DNA of 64,000 bases from CAYUHK01 sp964475165 (GCA_964475165.1 CAYYVN010000005.1:74757-138756), one strand, 5' to 3'; positions 1 through 8,839 are shown, numbered from the stretch's first letter. Numbers and translations: made by a program. The notes: a model not told the origin generated them from the sequence alone.

Positions 1-125
1 ACGGTCACCCTGCCGCTGGCGATCAGGCGCTCGCTGGCCCGGCGCGATCCGACTCCGCATTGCGCCAAAAAATGATGCAGTCGGCAGCTAGTCTTGGGGC
101 TTGATTTTGGGGAGCCCAAGGGCAC
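1..125 (-). CDS. N-terminus of an RsuA/RluB-like pseudouridine synthase (partial)
   Basis: On the minus strand the bases from about 78 down to 1 read FLAQCGVGSRR followed by ASERLIASGRVTV, the classic start of the S4 RNA-binding domain of RsuA/RluB/RluF-type 16S/23S rRNA pseudouridine synthases. The gene runs off the left edge of the window, so the catalytic domain is not seen. No ATG lies in frame just upstream. A GTG at 125-123 preceded by a purine-rich stretch (AAGAGGGGG) is the most plausible start, and a start at the CTG near 81 is possible. With the GTG start the gene overlaps the end of the small basic protein gene in another frame. The family assignment rests on about 24 residues but the motif is very typical; the start is uncertain. 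Confidence 0.6.
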   Translation of the reverse strand, partial: MPLGSPKSSPKTSCRLHHFLAQCGVGSRRASERLIASGRVT

Positions 126-243
126 GATCCCCCTCTTTCCATTGACCACGCGCGCGCAGGATACTAATGCGCTCAAAGCGCTTCAGAACGTTACGATGAG
201 CCCGGATTTTATTAACGCCTTTTAAGCTGGCATGCTGAGACAT
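88..243 (-). CDS. Small basic protein of the Chlamydiae/Verrucomicrobia type
   Basis: A 51-residue, strongly basic protein with the features RAHRNVLKRFERI and GQWKEGDRALGLPKIK. This matches, from memory, the small basic protein family restricted to Chlamydiae, Verrucomicrobia, Lentisphaerae and relatives; its role is not firmly known, though a ribosome or nucleic-acid association is suspected from its charge. The ATG at 243-241 is preceded by GAGAAGGAAA, a good ribosome binding site. A longer reading from 300 would lack one and would add residues that do not resemble the family. A promoter lies at 283-310. It is the best phylum marker in the window. It lies directly upstream of, and probably overlaps, the pseudouridine synthase gene. 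Confidence 0.85.
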   Translation of the reverse strand: MSQHASLKGVNKIRAHRNVLKRFERISILRARGQWKEGDRALGLPKIKPQD

Positions 244-282
244 TTTCCTTCTCCCCCCTGAATAACCATGAACTAATACCCC

Positions 283-310
283 TTTATACCTATGCCGCAT
301 AAAAAGTCAA
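283..310 (-). promoter_or_regulatory. Sigma70-type promoter for the small basic protein
   Basis: On the minus strand TTGACT (310-305) and TATAAA (288-283) are separated by 16 bases, close to consensus. Transcription would begin near 276 and give a leader of about 33 bases ahead of the ribosome binding site and ATG at 243. Confidence 0.65.
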
Positions 311-388
311 AGTTTTTCACGACGCCGCCCGCAGCCGCCCGCTGGGCTCCTGACCCCCTCGGACAAGGCGCCCTGGCCAGAAATAAAC

Positions 389-417
389 TTGAGGCGCTCC
401 CCACAAAGGCCTATGCT
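389..417 (+). promoter_or_regulatory. Putative promoter for metY
   Basis: TTGAGG (389-394) and TATGCT (412-417) are separated by 17 bases. The implied leader of about 60 bases to the ATG at 487 is too short for a SAM riboswitch, and I saw no such fold. It is a moderate consensus match only. Confidence 0.4.
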
Positions 418-486
418 AATGGTTGCCATTGTTTTTTCCGCGCGAAGATGTGAGGGCGCAGCGGCGCCCCGAGAAGAGAGGTCTTT

Positions 487-1782
487 ATGAAACCTTCCAA
501 ACCACAGATCGAAACTCTGGCGCTGCATGCCGGTCAAAAGCCGGATCCTACAACCGGCGCCCGCGCCGTACCCATTTACCAGACTTCCAGCTATGTCTTT
601 GAGAACAGCCAGCAGGCCGCCGAGCTGTTCGCCCTCAAAAAACCGGGCAATATCTATACGCGCATGATGAATCCCACCACCGCTGTGCTGGAGCAACGCA
701 TCGCCGCTCTGGAAGGCGGCAGTGGGGCCTTGGCCACGGCCAGCGGCATGGCCGCTATTTTTCTGGCCATCCATAATATCGCCGGCGCCGGCGACCACAT
801 CATCAGCTCCGCATCGTTATATGGCGGTACGGACACCCTCTTCCGTTTCACTTTCCCGCGCCTGGGTCTGGCAACAACCTTTATTGAAAAACTCACCCCC
901 GCTAAAATCAAGGCCGCCATACGCCCCAATACCAAAGCGATTTACGCCGAAACGCTCGGCAATCCCCAGGGCGATGTGCCCGATCTCAAAGGCCTAGCCC
1001 GCGTGGCGCATGCCGCCGGCATTCCCTTGATCGTGGATAACACCTTTGCACCACTGCTCTGCCGGCCCATCGCCCATGGCGCGGATATCGTGATTCATTC
1101 CTGCACCAAATGGATCGGCGGGCATGGCACTTCCATTGGTGGCATCATCGTGGATGGCGGGCGTTTCCATTGGGACCAGGGGCGTTTCCCGGAATTCACG
1201 CAACCGGATGCCAGCTATCATGGTATGCTTTACTGGCCAACTTTTGGCCGCACACCCGCGGGCAATGTGGCTTATATTGTTAAGGCCCGTGTGCAGGGCA
1301 TGCGCAACCTGGGTTTATGCCTGAGCCCCTTCAATGCTTTCCTTTTGATCCAAGGCCTGGAAACCCTCCCTCTCCGTATCCAGCAGCAATGCCGGAATAC
1401 ACTGACCTTGGCACGCTGGCTCGTTAAACACAAAAAAGTGGCCTGGGTCAATTATACCGGACTGCCCCAACATCCCTATCACGCGGCGGCGCGCAAGTAT
1501 CTCAAGGGCGGGTTCGGGGCCGTGCTCGGCTTCGGTATTCGGGGCGGGGCCCGCGCGGGGCAAGCCTTCATCAATGCCGTCAAGCTGGCCAGCCACCTGG
1601 CCAATGTCGGGGATGCCAAGACCCTGGTGCTCCACCCGGCCTCCACTACCCATCAGCAAATGACGCCTGCCGCGCAACGCGCTTCCGGCATCAGTCCGGA
1701 ATTCATCCGGGTAGCTGTCGGCTTGGAGAATATCGCGGATATCCAAGCGGATTTCGATCAGGCCCTGCAAGCTGCTCGCTGA
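487..1782 (+). CDS. metY: O-acetylhomoserine sulfhydrylase (MetY), PLP-dependent
   Basis: A 431-residue protein of the Cys/Met-metabolism PLP family. Its start (ETLALHAGQKPDPTTGARAV, then PIYQTSSYVF) is characteristic of O-acetylhomoserine aminocarboxypropyltransferase, which condenses O-acetylhomoserine with sulfide to give homocysteine. The PLP-binding lysine lies in the segment HSCTKWIGGHG at about residue 205, and the length and the SSASLYGGT substrate segment fit MetY better than the roughly 390-residue MetB/MetC enzymes. The ATG has AGAGAGG upstream at suitable spacing. The gene stands alone, ends 13 bases from the convergent NYN gene, and no terminator is visible between them. No metX or other methionine gene is in the window. 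The MetY-versus-MetZ distinction is from memory of the family. Confidence 0.9.
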   Translation: MKPSKPQIETLALHAGQKPDPTTGARAVPIYQTSSYVFENSQQAAELFALKKPGNIYTRMMNPTTAVLEQRIAALEGGSGALATASGMAAIFLAIHNIAGAGDHIISSASLYGGTDTLFRFTFPRLGLATTFIEKLTPAKIKAAIRPNTKAIYAETLGNPQGDVPDLKGLARVAHAAGIPLIVDNTFAPLLCRPIAHGADIVIHSCTKWIGGHGTSIGGIIVDGGRFHWDQGRFPEFTQPDASYHGMLYWPTFGRTPAGNVAYIVKARVQGMRNLGLCLSPFNAFLLIQGLETLPLRIQQQCRNTLTLARWLVKHKKVAWVNYTGLPQHPYHAAARKYLKGGFGAVLGFGIRGGARAGQAFINAVKLASHLANVGDAKTLVLHPASTTHQQMTPAAQRASGISPEFIRVAVGLENIADIQADFDQALQAAR

Positions 1783-1795
1783 GCACAGCCAAGGC

Positions 1796-2461
1796 TTAGA
1801 GAGGGTCGATCAATTCCAGTACGCCAGGGTCCGCTTGACTGGGTGCCGGGGCCGCCGGCGCTGGCGGAGCTGGATCCCGTTCCGCGGCTGGGGCGCGCGC
1901 GGGTTCTGAAGGACGTGCCGACCGTTCTGCTTCCGCACGCTGTTCCCTGGATTGGCGCGAGCGCTCACGCCGCGCACGCGCGGGGCGCTCACTATCCCGT
2001 TCACCACGCTCCTCGCGTTCATCCATGGCTTTGCGCAAGGTAGCCGGACGCATGCAGGCGGCGTTCAAAGCCAGCGCCGCCTTTTCCAGCTGAGCATCGC
2101 CGGTGATCAAGACCACATCTTTGGCGCGCAGATGGGTCCGTACCAACGCTATGATTTTTTTGGACCGGGTGGCGGCCTGTTCAGCATAATGCACCTGGAG
2201 ACCCTTATACTGCTTGCCCTCACCCGCCTCGCGCAGGGGGCGCCCCGTAAAGACCGCGATAAGCTTAAGATTTTCCCGGGCCGCAAACTGCGCCAGGTTT
2301 CTCAGTATAGCAAAATTATCCCGGGGACTCATCTGGAGCTCGCCGTTACGAAACCGGCCCTCAGCCAATCCAAGCGCATCCACCAGATAGATCCTCTGCT
2401 CCGGCGGACGATTCAAGGCAGAAGCGCGCCGTCCAAAACCTAACCAACGTAACAAACTCAT
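1796..2461 (-). CDS. NYN/YacP-like PIN-fold protein with disordered basic tail
   Basis: A 221-residue protein. The section from about residue 20 to 145 resembles the NYN/YacP group of PIN-like nucleases: a first strand ending in an aspartate (IYLVDALG), a second core strand (LIAVFTGRP) and a late strand VVLITGDAQLEKAA with a conserved aspartate. Such proteins are known or suspected RNA nucleases or RNA-binding proteins. After about residue 150 the chain becomes Arg/Glu-rich and then Pro/Ala-rich, probably disordered. The ATG at 2461 is preceded by AAGGAT; a longer reading begins with unconvincing sequence. It is the last gene of the leftward TPR-cvpA-dnaG group, about 100 bases after dnaG. 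The fold call is by eye, and a catalytic role is not established because the acidic cluster is incomplete. Confidence 0.6.
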   Translation of the reverse strand: MSLLRWLGFGRRASALNRPPEQRIYLVDALGLAEGRFRNGELQMSPRDNFAILRNLAQFAARENLKLIAVFTGRPLREAGEGKQYKGLQVHYAEQAATRSKKIIALVRTHLRAKDVVLITGDAQLEKAALALNAACMRPATLRKAMDEREERGERDSERPARARRERSRQSREQRAEAERSARPSEPARAPAAERDPAPPAPAAPAPSQADPGVLELIDPL

Positions 2462-2565
2462 GAAAATATCCTTTGTACCGATTTGTATTGCTTCGCAGCA
2501 TAGAAGACTGGCTGCCGAATGGCAAGCCTTCTTCGCGGGACCACGTCTCCGCGGGGCAAAGCAGC

Positions 2566-4401
2566 TCAAAGTTCCATCAGGGGCACGGCGCTATCCCAGT
2601 TTTGCAACTTAACCAGGTCATAACCCAGGTGGCAATGCTCCAACTCCAGTTGCTTATCTTCCGCCGCACTCAACCGCGGGCCGCGCCCCGCCTGAGCGGC
2701 CTGCCGGATGCTCTCGATCTCCTTGCGACGGCGCCGCAAGCTATCGGTGCGAATACCCAGAATCAAGGATTGGACCGACTCTTCATTGGTGCTCATCTGC
2801 CCCGCGACCTTGGCTGGTGCCGCCAGGACCTGCGCGGCAAAATGCGCCAGATCCCGGGCAACATTGTCCCGTTCGGCCACAATATCCAGCAGGTTCCGCC
2901 GGCCTTGCGCGGCTTCCAGGCAAGCCTCCAGCAACTGACGGCACTGATCATCCACCAGCAGCTCCAGGGGCAGATATTTCTGCACCAACCCCGCTAAAGA
3001 AGCATCCGCGGCCAAGTGTTCCACCAAGGCCAATTCCTTGGCCGGTCGGCGGGCTCTGGGCTCGCTGGGCCTGGCCGTGGAGCTGGCCGGGGGGCGCAGG
3101 CGCCGCGCCTGTTTCTGCCATTCCTGGCGCAAGGCTTCTTCGGGCAGGCCCAGGCGGGCCGCGGCGCGTTGCAGCAAGTGGGCCTGCTGAATGGCGTTGG
3201 GCGTGCGTTGAATCATGGCCAAGACCGCCGTCGCCACGCGCAGGAGCCCCGCTTCGCCTTGCTCAGCTTCGCGCGCACCGAGCACATCGATCTGAAAATC
3301 CAGCGCCGTGCGCGCATGCTGGATCAGCTGTTGGAATTGCGCCGGGCCATCGGAGCGTTGCAACAAGCTATCCGGATCCGTGCCCGCTGGCAGAGCCGCG
3401 ATGCGCACGGCTAAACCCACCTGTAGAAAAACATCCGCCGCCCGCAAGGCCGCATCCTGGCCGGCACGATCAGCATCAAAAACCAGCACCACGCTATCAG
3501 CATAACGCTTCAGCATCCGGGCATGATCTTCCGTGAAAGCCGTGCCCTGAGCCGCCACCGCTGTGGTGAAGCCGGCGAGATGGCAACGGATCACATCGAT
3601 CTGGCCCTCGCATAGAATGGCCTCATGCGCTTCGACAATCGCGCGCCGGGCCTTATGCAGGGCATAGAGCAGCCGCCCCTTATGAAACAAGGCTGTTTCG
3701 GGAGTGTTCACATATTTGGCCCCTTGCTCGGCGCTGGCGGCCAGCAGGCGACCACTGAAACCCACCACGCGCCCCTGTTCATCGTGCACGGGAAGCATGA
3801 GACGGTTGCGGAAGCGATCATACCAGCGGGCCGATTCGCCAACGAGCACCAGCCCGGCGGCCTGCAGCTGCTCGCGCTGATATTTTTTTTGCGCCCAGCG
3901 CAAAACTGTATCCCAGCGGTCAGGTGCCAGGCCTAACTGGAAACGTTCCACCACCGACATGGGCAAATCCCGGCTCTGCAAATAATCACGGGCTGGCTGG
4001 CCGGCGGCATCCTGCAGGAGATAACGATGATAAAGCTGCGCCACTTGAGCGTTAATTTCATACAGCATGTTTTTTTGGCTGGCCTGCGCCCGCGCCTCTT
4101 GGCTGAAGGCCAGGCGGACACCGGCACGCTGCGCCAACAGCCGCACCGCCGCCATGAAGTCCACTTTGTCATACTCCATGATAAAGCGAAAAACATCTCC
4201 GCCGGCGCCGCAACCAAAACAATGGTAAATCTGCCGCTGAGGATTAACCACGAAAGAGGGCGTTTTTTCTCGATGAAAAGGACAGAGCGCCTTGAAGGTT
4301 GCCCCACTGCGCTGGAGCTGGAAATAGGAGCCGATCACCGCGACAATATCATTGCGCTGGCGAATCTCCTCCAAAACGGCAGGCGCTATCATCGACGACA
4401 T
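2566..4401 (-). CDS. dnaG: DNA primase DnaG
   Basis: A 611-residue primase that makes RNA primers for replication. The N-terminal CHC2 zinc-binding domain is intact (CPFHREKTPSF, then CFGCGAGGD, about residues 38-65). The catalytic core has the TOPRIM glutamate in CEGQIDVIRC and the acidic pair in VVLVFDADRAG. The C-terminal third, Gln/Ala-rich and helical, is the likely helicase-interaction domain. The start at 4401 (MSSMIAPAVLEEIR) is chosen because known DnaG proteins begin this way and AGGA lies about ten bases upstream; the open frame continues further but overlaps cvpA. It lies in an operon behind cvpA with a 43-base gap. Nothing is missing. Confidence 0.95.
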   Translation of the reverse strand: MSSMIAPAVLEEIRQRNDIVAVIGSYFQLQRSGATFKALCPFHREKTPSFVVNPQRQIYHCFGCGAGGDVFRFIMEYDKVDFMAAVRLLAQRAGVRLAFSQEARAQASQKNMLYEINAQVAQLYHRYLLQDAAGQPARDYLQSRDLPMSVVERFQLGLAPDRWDTVLRWAQKKYQREQLQAAGLVLVGESARWYDRFRNRLMLPVHDEQGRVVGFSGRLLAASAEQGAKYVNTPETALFHKGRLLYALHKARRAIVEAHEAILCEGQIDVIRCHLAGFTTAVAAQGTAFTEDHARMLKRYADSVVLVFDADRAGQDAALRAADVFLQVGLAVRIAALPAGTDPDSLLQRSDGPAQFQQLIQHARTALDFQIDVLGAREAEQGEAGLLRVATAVLAMIQRTPNAIQQAHLLQRAAARLGLPEEALRQEWQKQARRLRPPASSTARPSEPRARRPAKELALVEHLAADASLAGLVQKYLPLELLVDDQCRQLLEACLEAAQGRRNLLDIVAERDNVARDLAHFAAQVLAAPAKVAGQMSTNEESVQSLILGIRTDSLRRRRKEIESIRQAAQAGRGPRLSAAEDKQLELEHCHLGYDLVKLQNWDSAVPLMEL

Positions 4402-4444
4402 GCTGAATCCTGTTTCAAGAGGGGCGGCGGCGATCCGGGCCACC

Positions 4445-4990
4445 TCAGGGTTGCTGGGGTTCTTCCAAAGACCAGGCCGGCGCAGGCAGATGCGACTCCA
4501 CCGCCACCAGCAGCCGTGGGCTAAGCCGGAAGATGGAGCGCCCCACGACGCTGTTTTGCACGAACAACTGCCGCATAGCCGGCTGAGGCCATAAGCCAGC
4601 GGCATAGACGCACAAAAACACCAGCGCCAAGCCCTGGATCAAACCGGCCACGGCGCCCCCGCCCCGGTTGATTTTCTCGTTAAAAATTATGGTCAGTAAA
4701 ACTCCCAGCAGGGCGCGCAAGACCAGCCAGCCCAAGCCCAGCACCAGGCTGATCAGCAGGAAAGCCAGCGCGCCGGCCAGTTCGGGATTATCCGCCAGCT
4801 GGATGGTATGTTGCGTCAGGAGGATGCCAAAGGGCCGATAACAGCGCAGCGCCACCAAGAGAATGATCAGCGTGCCCAGCAGCTGCCAGAGTGTGCCGGC
4901 CAGTCCGCGGCGCCAGCCCAGCAATAACGCCAGCAAAACCAAAAAGACGGCCGCGATATCCACCGCGTTGCAATCGGTGCCATAGATCAT
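4445..4990 (-). CDS. cvpA: CvpA family inner-membrane protein
   Basis: A 181-residue protein with four hydrophobic segments (about residues 10-28, 33-50, 70-100 and 112-130) and the pattern LGWRRGLAGTLWQLLGTL near the start, plus GGGAVAGLIQGLALVF. This is the CvpA signature: a small integral membrane protein linked in other bacteria to colicin V export and envelope homeostasis. Its ATG overlaps the stop of the preceding TPR gene as ATGA (4990-4987), so translation is probably coupled, and dnaG follows after 43 bases. The Gly-rich stretch and length fit the family; the molecular role is unknown. Confidence 0.8.
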   Translation of the reverse strand: MIYGTDCNAVDIAAVFLVLLALLLGWRRGLAGTLWQLLGTLIILLVALRCYRPFGILLTQHTIQLADNPELAGALAFLLISLVLGLGWLVLRALLGVLLTIIFNEKINRGGGAVAGLIQGLALVFLCVYAAGLWPQPAMRQLFVQNSVVGRSIFRLSPRLLVAVESHLPAPAWSLEEPQQP

Positions 4991-6330
4991 CGCTGGTTGG
5001 TTCTCCCCTGCGCCGGCAAAGCCCGGACCCGGGCGCGGGCGGTGGCACTGCGGGCATCCGCCGGGTAAGCTTTCGCGAAGCGGGCATAGAACTGCGCCGC
5101 CAGATCATGCAGGGCCGCCTGCTGATCGCAGAGGCGTGCCAAATGCCATAAAGCATCGGCTTGATCTGGCCGGTAACGGTCGGCCTGTCTCACGGAAACA
5201 CGGGCCGTATCCAGTTCCTGGGCCAGCAGGGCTGCTTGGGCCAAGGCCAAATGGGCATCAAACCAATCATCTTTCAAGCTCACCGCCTTTTTCAAAAAAA
5301 TCAGGGCCGGCTCGGATTGCTTATGCTCGGCATAATAGATCCCCAGCTCATAATTGGCGCGGGCATCGTTAACGGCCAAGCTCTCCGCCTTGCGTAAAGC
5401 CAGCGAGAGCACTTGGCTCTGAGCGGCCCGCTCGGCCTCGTGAACGGCCCTTAAATAATTATTGAAGGCGGCCTCACGACGACCAGCGCGCTCCAGCTTG
5501 CCGGCATTCTCGAGCAGTTCCTGCGCGGAAACCCGCAGCGGCTCGGCCACGCCGCTGGGCGGCTGGGCGGCGCGGGCCGCTTGAACCAGCCTGGGTAAAG
5601 CGCGCCGGGCCTGATCCGCCTGCGGCCCGGCCGGTACGAGGCCCAGGTAATCCTTGAAATTATTCAGGGCCGGCTCAGGGTTGAGCGTGTGCCGCTGATG
5701 GACCACGGCCAGGTTGAAAACTGCGGGCGGGTAATGGGCATCATGCTCAAGGGCCCGCTGTAGGAGGGCTTGGGCGCCGATCACATTATTGGTCTGCAGC
5801 TCCAATAAAGCCAAGGCGGTCAACACGGAGGGCGCTTGCGGAGCGCGCGCTTGGGCAGCGGTCAAGACGCGCCGCACTTCATCCCACTCCTGCCGCTGGC
5901 GATAGATCTGGGCCAGAAACTCCAAGGGACGCGTCGTGTGGGTATCCAACAAGGCCGCCTTCTCAAGAGAGATCAGCGCTTCGGCTGGCTGGCCGGCCGC
6001 GAACTGCAGCACCCCCAAATTATAGACCGGCTCCACCAGGCGCGGGTTCAGGCGCGCCGCATTTTCAAAGGCGCGGCGCGCTTGATCATTTTGCTGCAGG
6101 CGTCCGTAGGCAATGCCCAAACCATTATAGGCCAGCGCCGTATCCTCGCGGCTGGTATTGTCTTGCACGGCGCGTTGCAATAAGCGGAGGCTCTGGGCAT
6201 ACTGTCCGCTATCCAGCGCGCGCAGCCCTTCCTGTAAAGCCGCGCGGTTCGGCTGCGGCCCACAGCCAGCGCCTAAAAGCAGCGCCACCATGGCCGCCGT
6301 GGCCAGTCCATGCCATCTTATTTGTGCCAT
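4987..6330 (-). CDS. TPR-repeat lipoprotein
   Basis: A 447-residue protein. The first 25 residues form a signal peptide ending LLLGAGC, a weak but acceptable lipobox, so a lipid-anchored envelope protein is likely. The rest is a series of helical TPR units, clearest at ALAYNGLGIAYGRLQQNDQA, PVYNLGVLQFAAGQPAEAL and NYELGIYYAEHKQSEPALIF. TPR proteins act as scaffolds for protein complexes. The start at 6330 is preferred because it has GGAAGGGCGG just upstream and gives a clean signal peptide; a longer frame would run across rpmE. It is the first gene of the operon continuing with cvpA (4-base overlap) and dnaG. The partner is unknown. Confidence 0.75.
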   Translation of the reverse strand: MAQIRWHGLATAAMVALLLGAGCGPQPNRAALQEGLRALDSGQYAQSLRLLQRAVQDNTSREDTALAYNGLGIAYGRLQQNDQARRAFENAARLNPRLVEPVYNLGVLQFAAGQPAEALISLEKAALLDTHTTRPLEFLAQIYRQRQEWDEVRRVLTAAQARAPQAPSVLTALALLELQTNNVIGAQALLQRALEHDAHYPPAVFNLAVVHQRHTLNPEPALNNFKDYLGLVPAGPQADQARRALPRLVQAARAAQPPSGVAEPLRVSAQELLENAGKLERAGRREAAFNNYLRAVHEAERAAQSQVLSLALRKAESLAVNDARANYELGIYYAEHKQSEPALIFLKKAVSLKDDWFDAHLALAQAALLAQELDTARVSVRQADRYRPDQADALWHLARLCDQQAALHDLAAQFYARFAKAYPADARSATARARVRALPAQGRTNQR

Positions 6331-6480
6331 AATCCGCCCTTCCCGCTTCCCCATCAGTAAAGTAAGACTGTATCGGATGGACCGGTCTTTGGCAATTCCA
6401 AATCGAAATTGAAAAGACTTGCCTTGGAATGATGAATATGGTTTATTGCCCCGTTGCGATATGCAAGAAAAGGAAGGACC

Positions 6481-6681
6481 ATGAAGGCAAAAATTCATCC
6501 GAAATATGGAGAGGCCACCATCAGCTGTATTTGTGGCAATGTGATTCAGACTCGCTCGACGGTTAAGGAAATGAAGATCAACACCTGTTCGGCGTGCCAT
6601 CCCTTCTTCACCGGCACGGCTAAATATGTGGATACGGCCGGGCGCGTTGAGCAGTTCCGCCGCCGTTACCGCAAAGCATAA
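6481..6681 (+). CDS. rpmE: Ribosomal protein bL31
   Basis: A 66-residue bL31 of the large ribosomal subunit. It starts MKAKIHPKYGEATISC as in the family and has the zinc-binding cysteines of the C+ form (CICGN and TCSACHPFFTG). The ATG at 6481 follows AAGGAAGG. It is divergent from the TPR operon and followed by a strong intrinsic terminator, so it is probably transcribed alone. Confidence 0.95.
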   Translation: MKAKIHPKYGEATISCICGNVIQTRSTVKEMKINTCSACHPFFTGTAKYVDTAGRVEQFRRRYRKA

Positions 6682-6696
6682 CTATCCCCTAGCAGG

Positions 6697-6728
6697 AAAC
6701 CAGGCCTTGACCAGCGCCTGGTTTTTTT
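6697..6728 (+). terminator. Intrinsic terminator of rpmE
   Basis: A perfect 9-base stem, AAACCAGGC (6697-6705) with GCCTGGTTT (6716-6724), a 10-base loop and a T run to 6728, lying 16 bases after the rpmE stop. It separates rpmE from prfA. Confidence 0.85.
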
Positions 6729-6758
6729 GCGTGGTGCTAGAATCCACGGATATTCCTC

Positions 6759-7886
6759 ATGAACAAGGATGCGTTCCACATTGATCAAGCCTTTGTGGAT
6801 AACGCCGCCGCACGCCTGGCGGCGTGCGAAGAGCAGCTTTCACAAGCGGCCACCGAGCAGCCTCGCCAGCTCAAGGAACTTACCCAGGAATATACCCGCC
6901 TCAAAAAAATGCTGGCCAAAGCCGCTGGCCTCAGAAAGCTCGCTTGGGATCTGGAACAACATCGGGAGTTGCTGGCGGCCGATGCCACCGATCCGGATCT
7001 TAAACACCTGGCCGCCGAAGAAATCGAGGCGCTCGAACAACGCCTGGCAGCCGCCCAGCGGGATTGGATGCTGGCCATGTTACCGCCAGATCCCCACGAT
7101 GAACGCAATGCGATTATGGAAATCCGAGCTGGCACAGGCGGCAATGAAGCGGCCTTATTTGCCGGCGATCTCCTGCGCATGTATACGCGTTATGCCGAAA
7201 AACAGGGCTGGAAAGTGGAATATATCGCCGCCAACCCCGCCGAGGTGGGTGGCTTCAAAGAAGCCGTCTTTTCCATCCAAGGCCAGAGCGTCTACCGCCG
7301 TTTGCGGTTTGAGGGGGGCACCCATCGCGTGCAGCGCATCCCGCTGACCGAAGCCCAGGGGCGGATCCATACTTCCACTGCCACCGTGGCCGTGCTGCCC
7401 GAAGCCGAGGATCTGGATGAGATCGAAATCAAAGCCGAAGACTTGCGCGTGGATGTTTACCGGGCTTCGGGCGCCGGTGGGCAGCATGTCAATAAAACCG
7501 ATTCGGCGGTGCGCCTGACGCATCTGCCCACTGGCATTGTGGTCGCCTGTCAGGAGGAGCGCTCCCAACATAAAAATCGGGCGCAAGCCATGCGCGTGCT
7601 GCGCTCGCGCCTGCTGGATCTGCAACACAGACAAAACGAGGCGCGCTTAAGCCACGCGCGCCGCGCGCAGATCGGCAGCGGCGACCGCAGCGAACGCATC
7701 CGCACCTATAACTTCCCCCAGAACCGCCTGACGGATCACCGCATTAATCTCACGCTTTACAGCCTGAGCCATATCCTGGAAGGCGAATTAGATCCCATTT
7801 ATGAGGCCTTGCATGATCACGAGACGGCCCTGCGCTTGCAACAGGTCAATCGCCAAGCGGAACAGGCTGCCCGCGCAAAACCTTGA
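6759..7886 (+). CDS. prfA: Peptide chain release factor 1
   Basis: A 375-residue class I release factor. The peptidyl-tRNA hydrolysis motif GGQ is present in SGAGGQHVNKT. The codon-recognition tripeptide is PLT (in VQRIPLTEAQGR), of the PxT type, which marks RF1 (UAA and UAG) rather than the SPF motif of RF2. The middle position is more often A or V, so leucine is a mild variation. The N-terminal coiled domain spans about residues 1-110. prmC follows at once, and PrmC methylates the GGQ glutamine, so the pair forms a functional unit. Confidence 0.95.
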   Translation: MNKDAFHIDQAFVDNAAARLAACEEQLSQAATEQPRQLKELTQEYTRLKKMLAKAAGLRKLAWDLEQHRELLAADATDPDLKHLAAEEIEALEQRLAAAQRDWMLAMLPPDPHDERNAIMEIRAGTGGNEAALFAGDLLRMYTRYAEKQGWKVEYIAANPAEVGGFKEAVFSIQGQSVYRRLRFEGGTHRVQRIPLTEAQGRIHTSTATVAVLPEAEDLDEIEIKAEDLRVDVYRASGAGGQHVNKTDSAVRLTHLPTGIVVACQEERSQHKNRAQAMRVLRSRLLDLQHRQNEARLSHARRAQIGSGDRSERIRTYNFPQNRLTDHRINLTLYSLSHILEGELDPIYEALHDHETALRLQQVNRQAEQAARAKP

Positions 7887-7903
7887 TCAGCAGGCCCCCC
7901 GGT

Positions 7904-8839
7904 ATGGCAAAGCAAAGGATGCAACCCCTCCCCCAGTCAGCGGCGCCAACCATTGGCGCTGCACTGCAACAGGCCATGGCTTTCCTGCCAGAGCGTGGCG
8001 GAGAGGAAACGCGCGCGGCGGTGGAATGGCTTTTCAGCCATGAGTTGCGCTGCGGCCGGCTGGAGCTCCATCAACGGCAGGCCGAGGCACTCCCCCCGCT
8101 GAGTCGGCGCCGGATCGCAGCGCGGCTGCGCCGTCTGGCCGCCGGCGAACCACTCCAATATGTGCTGGGTAATACAGTTTTTATGGGGCATCCCTTCAAG
8201 AGCGATGCGCGCGCCCTGATCCCGCGCCCGGAAACGGAAGAATTGACGGCTCAAGTCCTCTCCTGCACTCCTTTATGGCAAAGGGACGCGCCAGTCATCG
8301 CCGATGTGGGCACGGGCAGCGGCTGCATCATCATCAGCCTGGCCTTAGCCAAACCGGAGGGCCTTTATCTGGCGATTGATCTTGATCCGCAAGCCCTGGC
8401 TTTAGCCAAAGAAAATGCACGGCGCCTGGGCGTGGAGGGGCGCATCCGTTTCAGCCAAGGCAATCTGCTGGAAGCTCTGCCCGCCGCCAGCCTGGAGGCC
8501 GTGATATCCAACCCGCCCTATGTCAGCACCAGCGCCTGGCAACAACTGCCGACCATGATCCGCGAGCATGAACCGCGCCTGGCCCTGGATGGTGGCAGCG
8601 ATGGCCTGGAGGTGATGCGCCCTTTGATCGTCCAGGCGGCACGCGCCTTGAAACCAGGTGGCTGGTTATTCCTGGAAATCAGCGCCGAGCAAGGTCCGGC
8701 CCTGCGGGCTTTGCTCAGCCAGCAGGCCTTCGGCGATATCATACTGCGCCGCGATCTGGCCGGCCATGAGCGGCTGGTGACGGCGCGGCGCGGCGTGATC
8801 CTCCGGGCTGATCTTCAGGGCACCAGCGCTTTGGGTTGA
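7904..8839 (+). CDS. prmC: Release factor glutamine methyltransferase PrmC
   Basis: A 311-residue SAM-dependent methyltransferase that N5-methylates the GGQ glutamine of release factors. The N-terminal helical domain ends at LIPRPETEEL, a family hallmark. The SAM motif is VADVGTGSGCI, and the catalytic NPPY appears in VISNPPYVS. The ATG at 7904 lacks a strong ribosome binding site; an alternative TTG at 7883 overlaps the prfA stop by three bases. Either way it is coupled to prfA. The 3' end overlaps the convergent CDF gene by 25 bases. Confidence 0.92.
   Translation: MAKQRMQPLPQSAAPTIGAALQQAMAFLPERGGEETRAAVEWLFSHELRCGRLELHQRQAEALPPLSRRRIAARLRRLAAGEPLQYVLGNTVFMGHPFKSDARALIPRPETEELTAQVLSCTPLWQRDAPVIADVGTGSGCIIISLALAKPEGLYLAIDLDPQALALAKENARRLGVEGRIRFSQGNLLEALPAASLEAVISNPPYVSTSAWQQLPTMIREHEPRLALDGGSDGLEVMRPLIVQAARALKPGGWLFLEISAEQGPALRALLSQQAFGDIILRRDLAGHERLVTARRGVILRADLQGTSALG

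Noticed and set aside
418..486. A SAM or other riboswitch before metY
   Set aside because: The leader predicted from the promoter is only about 60 bases and shows no matching stems.
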